A stretch of 64,000 nt of DNA from Brevibacterium sp. W7.2 (GTDB lineage: Bacteria; Actinomycetota; Actinomycetes; Actinomycetales; Brevibacteriaceae): NCBI RefSeq assembly GCF_018137945.1, contig NZ_CP073089.1, positions 558,001 to 622,000 of the forward strand, given 5' to 3'. This document shows positions 36,188-43,657 of this stretch, one piece after another. The position numbers were made by a program, and so were the translations under genes. Position 1 is the first letter of the stretch. Every line of letters begins with the position of its first letter. The notes beneath the pieces are model-generated. The model was not told the origin of the DNA. It worked only from the letters and a program-made list of their open reading frames with translations, and made no database searches.

Positions 36188-37030
36188 TCAGTCCTGCGAC
36201 TTCGCCTTGCGGTTCTCCTTGATGACGGCGAAGACGAAGATGCCGGCGATGAGCGCCAAGGTCACCCACAGCGAGTACTTGTCGATGACGGAGAGCACGG
36301 AGACGGCCGCTTCGCCGAGCTGATAGCCGAGGATCGTCCAGATGAGCGTGAAGATCAGGCACCCGAGGAAGTCGGCGATGAGGAACAGCGACAACCGCAT
36401 CCTCGTCCACCCGGCGACGATGTAGACGAGGGTGCCCGGCACACCGGGGCAGCGGGCGATCATCGTCATGAGGAAGAGCGCCCAACTGGGAATCGAGCGC
36501 AGGCGCTCGATGCGGGCCAGCTGGCGATCGTTCTGGGCGAAGAGACGGAGCACGCCGTCGGCCCACCGGCGACCGGCGAGCCAGAACGCCCAGTTGAACT
36601 TCACCATCCCGACGAACCCGGCGACGATGACGAGCCACAGCGGGATCTCCCCGACGGCGGCATAGGCCCCGGCGGCGACGATCGCGGTCTTCGCGCCGTT
36701 GATGAACTCCTGGAGGACCGGTGCGTTGACGAGCATCCACGGCCGCAGCGGCAGCAGGGCGAGGTAGATGACGGGCACGCCGATGATGATGAAGAGGAGG
36801 AACTTGTCGAGCGGCTTGGCTCTGCCCTGCCAGGGCGTGATCGCCGCCCACGGGTTCTCCTTGCGGGTGCCCTCAGCGGACGGGGCCTGCGCCTCAGGTG
36901 CCCGCGTCTCCGAATCCCGCGCCTCTGACTCCTGCGTCTCGGATTCGGGAGTCGCCGCTGCCTCGGACCCCGCGGCAGGGTCGGCAGCCGGTCGGGCGAG
37001 TTCGTCGTCGGGACGGCGGTCTTCGCTGAT
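36188..37030 (-). CDS. DedA-family membrane protein with probable ATC start
   Basis: This 280-residue protein (from 37030) has an acidic Ala/Glu-rich N-tail, then a first helix KFLLFIIIGVPVIYLALL and the DedA-like core TAIVAAGAYAAVG with the Arg/Gly/Pro segment ARCPGVPGTLVYIVAGWTRM. DedA proteins are lipid-flippase-like and maintain the envelope. The first usable ATG/GTG/TTG in frame is GTG at 36778, inside the first membrane helix. The frame stays open for over 350 bp upstream of it, and GAGGAG lies 5 nt before ATC at 37030, giving an N-terminus (M/I)SEDRRPDDEL. I therefore favour the ATC start; a 196-residue form from 36778 is the conventional alternative. Confidence 0.7.
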   Translation of the reverse strand: MSEDRRPDDELARPAADPAAGSEAAATPESETQESEARDSETRAPEAQAPSAEGTRKENPWAAITPWQGRAKPLDKFLLFIIIGVPVIYLALLPLRPWMLVNAPVLQEFINGAKTAIVAAGAYAAVGEIPLWLVIVAGFVGMVKFNWAFWLAGRRWADGVLRLFAQNDRQLARIERLRSIPSWALFLMTMIARCPGVPGTLVYIVAGWTRMRLSLFLIADFLGCLIFTLIWTILGYQLGEAAVSVLSVIDKYSLWVTLALIAGIFVFAVIKENRKAKSQD

Positions 37031-37195
37031 GGGGGCTCCTCGGTGAGGCTCGATTCGGGGCGCTCTCAGTATCGCACGCCCTCCATCTGCGCGCCTAAGA
37101 CCTGCCCGCCTGTGACGATGAACTCCGGCTGACTAAGAAGACTCTCATTGCCGATCGCTCGACAAAGCGCGTGCGCCTTGGGCAGGGTTGATGGT

Positions 37196-37651
37196 GTGGG
37201 GAAGCAATCGAGTGTGCTCAGCGCGGTCGTCGCCGGACTCGTCGTCGTCCTGGCCGGTCTCGCGTTCATCATCGTGCGCAGCACCTCGCAGTCCGAGACC
37301 CCCGACCTCACCCCGATCCAGGTCTCGCCGAACTCTGCGGAGTCCGCGGCTCCCGACGGTGCGGCAGCGGCCGAAGGCGACCCGGACACCTCCGTCGATG
37401 ACGGCACCGAATCCGGAGGCGGGGGATCCGGTGCCGGGGCCGGAGGCGACAATGCCGGCCGCGCCGACGGCGGAGGCGGCAGCGGCTCCGGCCAGATCGA
37501 GCACTCGTACGAACCCGCTCCCAACCCGCCGCGCGAAGTCCCCGCCGACGGCGACGACGGCGATGACGATGCCGACGACGACGACGATGATGACGACGAC
37601 GGCGACGATGATGATGACGACGATGACGGCGGTGACGATGACGACGACTGA
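37196..37651 (+). CDS. Small single-pass membrane protein with poly-Asp tail
   Basis: This protein (151 residues from GTG 37196) has one N-terminal helix (SVLSAVVAGLVVVLAGLAFI), then a Gly/Ser/Ala-rich stretch and a C-terminus of about 33 residues that are almost all Asp with a few Gly. The helix orientation puts the acidic tail outside. No known domain is recognised. Its last 14 nt overlap the sensor kinase start, so the three genes 37196-39736 form an operon. The tail could bind divalent cations near the kinase sensor, but this is speculation. The true start is uncertain. Confidence 0.6.
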   Translation: MGKQSSVLSAVVAGLVVVLAGLAFIIVRSTSQSETPDLTPIQVSPNSAESAAPDGAAAAEGDPDTSVDDGTESGGGGSGAGAGGDNAGRADGGGGSGSGQIEHSYEPAPNPPREVPADGDDGDDDADDDDDDDDDGDDDDDDDDGGDDDDD

Positions 37652-39080
37652 TCGTCGCATCCGACTCACCGTCGAGAACCGACTGACGATCGCCGTCTCC
37701 GTCCTCTCCGTCCTCGCCCTGACGATCGTCGGCGTGGTGCTCTACTCCGTCGAGTCGAACAACGTCTCGAACCGGATCTCCGGGTCGATGAATCAGGAAG
37801 TCGCTGAGATGCGGTCGTTCGCGAAGACCGGAGTCGACCCCGAGACCGGTCAGCCGTTCACCTCGGTCGACCAGATGCTCAGCCAGTTCCTCGCCCAGAA
37901 CCAGCCGGATTCCTACGAATCCCTCTTCGCCTACCTCAGCGACGGCCGCGTCCTCTACCAGGGCGAACCGGACACCCTCCTCGGCGGCTCCCGCGCCCTC
38001 GAAGACGCGGTGTCGCGGGTCGCGACCGACGGCGGGGAGATCGAACTGCAGATCGAGGGCAACGACTACGAAGGCTACGTCCTCCCCGTCTCAGCGGTCG
38101 CCTCGGCGAACGACGCAGCAGGGGGAGCACCTCCGCCGGCGAGCGAACACGGCTCCTTCGTCGTCGTCCACAACGTCACCGCGAGCCGCGCCGACCTCAT
38201 CCAGTTCATGCAGATCTACGTCATCGTCGCGCTGCTGGCCGCCCTCATCATCTCCGGGATCTCCTCCGTGCTCGCCCGCCGCCTCCTCTCACCGGTCACC
38301 CAGCTGCGTCAGACCGCGCAGTCGATCTCCGGCGGCGACCTGAGCAACCGGCTCGAGACGCGCGGCAGCGACGACATCGCCGAACTCGGACGCACCTTCA
38401 ACGCGATGCTCGATCGGCTCGAAGCGGCCTTCGAGACCCAGCGCCGCTTCCTCGACGACGTCGGCCACGAGCTGCGCACCCCGCTGACGATCCTCAGCGG
38501 ACACCTCGAGACGATGAACTCCGAGGACGTCGCCGATGTCGACGAGACCCGTGCACTCCTGCTCGACGAGACCGACAGGATGACACGGCTCGTCGAGGAG
38601 CTCCTCGTCCTCGCCCGGTCCCGCCGTCCCGACTTCGTCCGCCCCGAATCCGTCGACGTCTCCGCGCTCCTCCACGGGGTGCTCGCGAAGGCGACCGGGC
38701 TCGGGCCGCGGAACTGGCAGGTCGAGATCACCGACCTCCCGGTCCTCACCGCCGACCGCCAGCGCCTGACCCAGGCGCTCCTCCAACTCGCTGCGAACGC
38801 CGTCGATCACACCGAGGCCGGCCAGACGATCACGTTCGGCGCCTCCGAGGACGCCGCCGACGTCCACCTCTGGGTCCGCGACGACGGAGAGGGCGTGCCC
38901 GCCGAGATCGCCGACGAGATCTTCGACCGCTTCAACCGCGGAACCGCCGACGGCGACGGGTTCGGGCTCGGCCTCTCCATCGTCGACGCGATCGCCCGCG
39001 CCCACGGCGGGACCGTCACCCTCGACCCCACCGAGGTGGGAGCCCAGTTCCGTCTCACCCTGCCGAAAGGACGCCAGTGA
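37638..39080 (+). CDS. Sensor histidine kinase (HAMP-HisKA type)
   Basis: This 480-residue kinase has a first helix at about 14-36, an extracytoplasmic sensor domain (38-186), a second helix (IYVIVALLAALIISGISSVL, 193-212), HAMP (about 205-260), HisKA with phospho-acceptor His277 (FLDDVGHELRTPL) and HATPase_c with ALLQLAANAVDHTE, DDGEGVP and GFGLGLSIVDAI. The Met at 37638 gives the usual short cytoplasmic start; in-frame GTG 37632 and ATG 37623 are alternatives. The regulator start overlaps its stop (GTGA). Confidence 0.92.
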   Translation: MTTTDRRIRLTVENRLTIAVSVLSVLALTIVGVVLYSVESNNVSNRISGSMNQEVAEMRSFAKTGVDPETGQPFTSVDQMLSQFLAQNQPDSYESLFAYLSDGRVLYQGEPDTLLGGSRALEDAVSRVATDGGEIELQIEGNDYEGYVLPVSAVASANDAAGGAPPPASEHGSFVVVHNVTASRADLIQFMQIYVIVALLAALIISGISSVLARRLLSPVTQLRQTAQSISGGDLSNRLETRGSDDIAELGRTFNAMLDRLEAAFETQRRFLDDVGHELRTPLTILSGHLETMNSEDVADVDETRALLLDETDRMTRLVEELLVLARSRRPDFVRPESVDVSALLHGVLAKATGLGPRNWQVEITDLPVLTADRQRLTQALLQLAANAVDHTEAGQTITFGASEDAADVHLWVRDDGEGVPAEIADEIFDRFNRGTADGDGFGLGLSIVDAIARAHGGTVTLDPTEVGAQFRLTLPKGRQ

Positions 39081-39736
39081 AGAGAATCCTCGTCGTCGAG
39101 GACGAAGCGCGCATCTCCTCGTTCATCGCCAAGGGGCTCGGTGCCGCGGGCTTCAGCACGGAGATCGCCGCCGACGGCCTCACCGGACGCGACCTTGCGA
39201 TCACCGGGGACTTCGATCTCCTCGTCCTCGACATCGGCCTGCCCCGACTCGACGGCTTCAGCGTCCTCGAGCAGCTGCGCGACCAGCGCCCCACACTGCC
39301 CGTCCTCGTCCTCACCGCCCGCGACAACGCCGAGGACACGATCTACGCCCTCGAATCCGGGGCCGTGGACTACATGATCAAACCCTTCCGCTTCGGTGAG
39401 CTGCTCGCCCGGATCCGGCTGCGCCTCAAGGAGACCGTGCAGGAGGCGCCGACGACCGAGCTCGTGCGCGGGGACGTGCGCATCGACCTGCTCAGCCGGC
39501 AGGTCTGGGTGCGCGAGCGCGTCGTCGACCTCTCCGCCCGCGAACTCTCACTGGCCGAGATCCTGCTGAAGAACCGCGGCAACGTCCTCTCCCGCGAACA
39601 GCTGCTGTCCCATGTGTGGGGCTTCGACTTCGACCCCGGCTCCAACGTCGTCGACGTCTACGTCGGCTACCTGCGCAAGAAGCTCGGCTCTGACTTCGTC
39701 ACCACCGTCCGAGGCTTCGGCTACCGCGTCGACTGA
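39077..39736 (+). CDS. OmpR/PhoB-family response regulator
   Basis: This 219-residue regulator has a receiver domain with acidic residues Glu8-Asp9, phospho-acceptor Asp52 (LVLDIGLP), Thr80 (VLTARD) and Lys102 (MIKPF). A winged-helix DNA-binding domain follows (LSAREL, then LLSHVWGFDFDPGSNVVDVY and VRGFGYRVD). Its starting GTG overlaps the kinase stop. The gene is followed after 153 bp by the glycosyltransferase operon, whose promoter region carries direct repeats of the kind OmpR-type dimers bind. Confidence 0.94.
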   Translation: MKRILVVEDEARISSFIAKGLGAAGFSTEIAADGLTGRDLAITGDFDLLVLDIGLPRLDGFSVLEQLRDQRPTLPVLVLTARDNAEDTIYALESGAVDYMIKPFRFGELLARIRLRLKETVQEAPTTELVRGDVRIDLLSRQVWVRERVVDLSARELSLAEILLKNRGNVLSREQLLSHVWGFDFDPGSNVVDVYVGYLRKKLGSDFVTTVRGFGYRVD

Positions 39737-39838
39737 GCGGCACCGCGAAACCTGTGGGCACCCACTGGAAACAAGTCTCCTGATCCCATCGATTGGCCTT
39801 CTCGGCCCTCCCACCTCGGAGAACGTTCCTAAGACGGT

Positions 39839-39869
39839 TCTCATCTGCGTCTCATCTCGGCCTTAATCT
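39839..39869 (+). promoter_or_regulatory. Direct-repeat response-regulator site and promoter of the glycosyltransferase operon
   Basis: TCTCATCT occurs at 39839-39846 and again at 39850-39857, an 11-bp period (about one helical turn). It is followed by TAATCT (39864-39869), a TAnnnT -10 hexamer 20 bp before the ATG at 39890. No -35 hexamer is present; the repeats occupy that place, as at activator-dependent OmpR-type promoters. TCTCAT also occurs at 37143-37148 upstream of the two-component operon. Confidence 0.45.
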
Positions 39870-39889
39870 CAGCGACGAAGCTGGGAACC

Positions 39890-41119
39890 ATGACAGAGAA
39901 CCTGAGAATCGCGCTCTTCTCCCATGACTCACTGGGACTCGGGCACCTCCGCCGCAATCGGGCGCTCGCCTTCGCGCTCGCCGCGCAGCTGCCCGAGCGC
40001 ACCGGACGTCCCGTCAGCGGACTCCTCATCGCCGGCAGTCCCGAGGCCGCCCGCTTCGACCTGCCCACTGGGTGGGACTGGGTCATCCTCCCCGGCGTCA
40101 CCCCTGCCCCCGGCGGCTATGCGCCGCGGGCGCTCGCGGCGACGATGGACGGACTGCGCAGTCTGCGGTCGGCGGCGATCACCGCCGTCCTCGACCAGCA
40201 GCAGCCCGACCTCTTCATCGTCGACCGGCACCCCTTCGGCGTCGCCGGGGAGCTCGCCGAGGTGATCGACCACGTCCGCGCCCGCGGCACCCGCACCGTG
40301 CTCGGCCTCCGCGAGGTCCTCGACGCCCCCTCCGTCATCGCCGCCGAGTGGGAGCGAGTCGGCGGCCCCGGCAGCGTCGCCGCGGCCTTCGACGAGGTCT
40401 GGGTCTACGGCGATGCCGCCGTCTACGATCCCCGCGCGACCGGGGAGGTTCCTGCTGAACTCGCCGAGATCGCGACGCTGACCGGCTACCTCGCGCTCGC
40501 CCGGCAGGAGGCCGCGACCCTCACCGGGCTGCCGGACGCCGATGAGCCCTTCGTTCTCACCTGCCTCGGCGGGGGCTCCGACGGGGCGGGCCTCGCCGAA
40601 CGCGCGATCGCCGCGACCCCGCCGCCCGGGCACACCCACCTCGTCGTCGTCGGTCCCCAGATGGACCTGCCCGAGGTCGAGCGCCTGCGCGACCTCGCCC
40701 GCCCGGACACACAGATCCTCCGGCATACCGCCGACATGCCCGGACTCATCGCCCGCGCTGCGGCACTCGTGTGCATGGGCGGCTACAACACGCTCTCGGA
40801 GGTCATGGCCACCCGCACCCCCGCGCTCGTCGTCCCCCGGGTCGGCCACCGCGAGGAGCAGCCCCGGCGGGCCGCGGCGCTCGCCGCCGCCGGAGCCCTC
40901 GACACCTGCGACCTGAACGAGGCGATACCGGAGTTCCTCACCGCGTGGTTCGCCCGCCGCGCCGGGACGCAGTCGTCCCGGGACCACATCGACCGCGACG
41001 GTCTGCGCACCGTGGCCGCTCTCGCCGCCGACCTCATCGATGCCGCCGCCGTGCCCGCCGTCTCCGCGCTCGCCCACTCCCGTCCGACGCTGACCGAGGA
41101 GGTCCGCTGTGCCGTCTGA
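39890..41119 (+). CDS. MurG-like (GT-B) glycosyltransferase
   Basis: This 409-residue cytosolic GT-B enzyme begins RIALFSHDSLGLGHLRRNRA, an acceptor-side motif of GT28/MurG-like transferases. The C-terminal half has FVLTCLGGGSDGAGL and the donor-binding region HTADMPGLIARAAALVCMGG followed by YNTLSEVMATRTPALVVPR. No membrane helix is present. It is first in a five-gene overlapping operon with two GT4 enzymes, an ABC exporter and a tandem kinase, and is probably the entry enzyme for a glycoconjugate. Acceptor and donor are unknown. GGGAACC is a weak ribosome site. Confidence 0.82.
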   Translation: MTENLRIALFSHDSLGLGHLRRNRALAFALAAQLPERTGRPVSGLLIAGSPEAARFDLPTGWDWVILPGVTPAPGGYAPRALAATMDGLRSLRSAAITAVLDQQQPDLFIVDRHPFGVAGELAEVIDHVRARGTRTVLGLREVLDAPSVIAAEWERVGGPGSVAAAFDEVWVYGDAAVYDPRATGEVPAELAEIATLTGYLALARQEAATLTGLPDADEPFVLTCLGGGSDGAGLAERAIAATPPPGHTHLVVVGPQMDLPEVERLRDLARPDTQILRHTADMPGLIARAAALVCMGGYNTLSEVMATRTPALVVPRVGHREEQPRRAAALAAAGALDTCDLNEAIPEFLTAWFARRAGTQSSRDHIDRDGLRTVAALAADLIDAAAVPAVSALAHSRPTLTEEVRCAV

Positions 41120-42476
41120 GACCGCCCTGACCGTGGCGAACCCCCACACGCGCGTGGGCTACGTCCTCAAGATGTACCCCCGGTTCTCCGAGACGTTCAT
41201 CGTCTCCGAGATCCTCGCCCGGGAAGCCGCCGGAGAGGACATCGTCATCTTCTCGTTGCGCCCCTGCACCGACGCGCGCTTCCACCCGGAGCTCGCCCGC
41301 GTCAAGGCCCCCGTCGTCCACGTCGGACGTTCCTCGAGCGCCCGCGGCTTCTGGGAGGTCTGGCAGGAGGCGACGGCCGATCCCGGTATCGCCGCCGGTG
41401 CCGCCGACCACCTCGGCGAACTCCTCGCCCTCGACCACGATGACGCAGGTCAGGCGCTCACCGTCGCCCGGCTCGCTCGCGAGCACGGGGTCACCCACCT
41501 GCACGCGCACTTCGCCTCGGTGTCGACGACGGTGGCCCGCGCCGCCTCCCAGCTCACCGGCATCCCGTACTCGTTCACGACGCACGCGAAGGACATCTTC
41601 CACAACAGCGTCGAGGCCTCCGACCTCGCCCGCAAGACCGCGTCCGCCGACCATGTCATCGCGATCAGCGACTTCAACCGGGACTACCTCGCCCGGACCC
41701 TCGGGCCCGAGCTCGCCGAGCGGATCACCGTCGTGCGCAACGGCCTCGAACTCGACCGCTTCCCGTACCGGCCGCACCGGGACCGGGCGGAGGTCCCCGC
41801 GCTGCTCGCCGTCGGCCGCCTCGTCGAGAAGAAGGGCTTCGGCCATCTCCTCTCCGCACTCGCCGTCCTCCGCGACACGGGGCTGCCGGTCCGGCTCGAC
41901 CTCGTCGGCACCGGCCCGCTCGAGGCCGACCTCGCCGCTCAGGTGCGCGGACTCGGACTCGACAACGCCGTGACGCTGCACGGCGCCCTGACCCAGCAGG
42001 AGGTGCGGGAGATGTTCGACACCCACGACGTCCTCGTCGCCCCCTTCGTCGACGGCTCCGACGGCAACGTCGACGGACTGCCGACCGTCCTCCTCGAGGG
42101 CATGGCCGCCGGCATCCCCTGCGTGGCCGGCAACGTCACCGCTGTGCCCGAGATCGTCAGCGACGGTCAGACCGGGTGGCTCGTCGACGGGACCGATCCG
42201 ACCGCGATCGCCGCCGCCGTCGCCGAGGTGGTCCGGCGGGCCGTCGCCGACCCCGCCTCGCTGACCTCCGTCACCGATGCCGCGCGGGCGCGGGTGTGCG
42301 CCCTCCACGACTCCCGAGTCCAGGCCGCCGAGCTGGCCGCCCTCATCGGCAGGGGCGAGGCTCCCGTCTCCGCCGTGACGGCACCAGACCGCAGCGACGA
42401 CGCCCCCGGAGGCGACGTCTGCGACGGTGCAGCCCTCGACGGCGACACCCTCGACGCCTGGGAGCGTGCCTCATGA
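41109..42476 (+). CDS. GT4-family glycosyltransferase
   Basis: This 455-residue GT-B enzyme has the N-terminal VGYVLKMYPRFSETFIVSEI motif, characteristic of WcaL/colanic-acid-type GT4 proteins, and HLHAHFASVSTTVARAASQL. The donor domain starts ALLAVGRLVEKKGF and contains the E-x7-E region GLPTVLLEGMAAGIPCVAGN. The last 35 residues are a low-complexity Asp/Gly tail. It overlaps the preceding gene by 11 nt and the next by ATGA, so synthesis of the set is coupled. Confidence 0.88.
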   Translation: MPSETALTVANPHTRVGYVLKMYPRFSETFIVSEILAREAAGEDIVIFSLRPCTDARFHPELARVKAPVVHVGRSSSARGFWEVWQEATADPGIAAGAADHLGELLALDHDDAGQALTVARLAREHGVTHLHAHFASVSTTVARAASQLTGIPYSFTTHAKDIFHNSVEASDLARKTASADHVIAISDFNRDYLARTLGPELAERITVVRNGLELDRFPYRPHRDRAEVPALLAVGRLVEKKGFGHLLSALAVLRDTGLPVRLDLVGTGPLEADLAAQVRGLGLDNAVTLHGALTQQEVREMFDTHDVLVAPFVDGSDGNVDGLPTVLLEGMAAGIPCVAGNVTAVPEIVSDGQTGWLVDGTDPTAIAAAVAEVVRRAVADPASLTSVTDAARARVCALHDSRVQAAELAALIGRGEAPVSAVTAPDRSDDAPGGDVCDGAALDGDTLDAWERAS

Positions 42477-43657
42477 GAATCGCCTACATCCTCCTCGACC
42501 CCGGCATCGGGATCTTCGGCACGAAGGGCGCGAGCGTCCACGCCCAAGAGGTCATCCGCGCTTTCCGCCGGCTCGGCCACGAGGTCACGGTGTTCTGCAC
42601 CCGCACCGACGACGCGATGCCCGGCGACCTCGCCGACCTCGAGGTCGTCCGCCTCGACCTGCCTCCGGGCCTCGACCGGGGCTGCCGGGAGATCGCGCTG
42701 CTGCGGGTCTCCGACCTGCTCGCCGATCTCGTCGCGACCCGCGGGGGCTTCGACCTCGTCTACGAGCGGTACTCGCTCTTCTCGACCGCGGGCGCGGCGC
42801 TCAGCGACCGCCTCGGCGTTCCCCTCATCCTCGAGGTCAACGCGCCGCTCATCGAGGAGCAGCGCACCCACCGCGGACTCGTCCACACCGAGCATGCGCA
42901 GCGCTCGACCGCCGCGAGCTTCGGGCGGGCCGCGCGGATCGTGTGCGTGAGCGACGCCGTGGCCGACTGGGTGCGGCGCGACTATCCCGGACTCGCCGAG
43001 GTGGTCGTCGTCCCCAACGGGGTCAACACCGACCGCATCGCGCCCGGGACCCCCGACACCGCCGTCCATGACGCCGACCCAGCCGTCCGCGGCACTGTCC
43101 CGTCGGCTCAGGCACCCGTGCGCATCGGCTTCGTCGGCACCCTCAAACCGTGGCACGGCACCGACCGCCTCCTCGCGGCGTGCGCGGACCTCGACGGGCC
43201 GTTCCACCTCGACATCGTCGGACACGGACCTGAGGCCGAGGCGCTCGCCGCCCAGGCCGAGCGCCTCCGCTTGGGAACCCGCATCACCTTCCACGGTGTC
43301 GTCGCCCCGGCCGACGTGCCCGCCCACCTGCGGCGCTTCGACATCGCCGTCGCCCCGTACCCGGCCGGCCCGAACTACTTCTCGCCGCTGAAGATCTACG
43401 AATACCTCGCCGCCGGGGTGCCCACCGTCGCATCGAGGGTCGGATCGATCCCCGAGCTGCTCGCCGGCACGGACGCCGGAATCCTCGTCGCCCCCGACGA
43501 CATCGCCGCACTCACCGCGGCGCTGCAGACCCTCCTGAACGATCCCGCCCGGCGGACGCGGATGGGTCGGGCCGCCCGCGCCGAGGCGATCGCCCGCCAT
43601 TCCTGGGAGAGCCGGTGCCGTGACATCCTCGCCCCCGTCCTCGTGGAGACCGCATGA
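42473..43657 (+). CDS. GT4-family glycosyltransferase
   Basis: This 394-residue GT-B enzyme begins MRIAYILLDPGIGIFGTKGA, with SVHAQEVIRAFRRLGHEV. YERYSLFSTAGAALSDRLGV marks the acceptor domain; RIGFVGTLKPWHGTDRLLAA opens the donor domain. The E-x7-E equivalent is FSPLKIYEYLAAGVPTVAS. It resembles exopolysaccharide and glycolipid mannosyl/glucosyl transferases; specificity is unknown. It is joined by ATGA overlaps on both sides. Confidence 0.88.
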   Translation: MRIAYILLDPGIGIFGTKGASVHAQEVIRAFRRLGHEVTVFCTRTDDAMPGDLADLEVVRLDLPPGLDRGCREIALLRVSDLLADLVATRGGFDLVYERYSLFSTAGAALSDRLGVPLILEVNAPLIEEQRTHRGLVHTEHAQRSTAASFGRAARIVCVSDAVADWVRRDYPGLAEVVVVPNGVNTDRIAPGTPDTAVHDADPAVRGTVPSAQAPVRIGFVGTLKPWHGTDRLLAACADLDGPFHLDIVGHGPEAEALAAQAERLRLGTRITFHGVVAPADVPAHLRRFDIAVAPYPAGPNYFSPLKIYEYLAAGVPTVASRVGSIPELLAGTDAGILVAPDDIAALTAALQTLLNDPARRTRMGRAARAEAIARHSWESRCRDILAPVLVETA

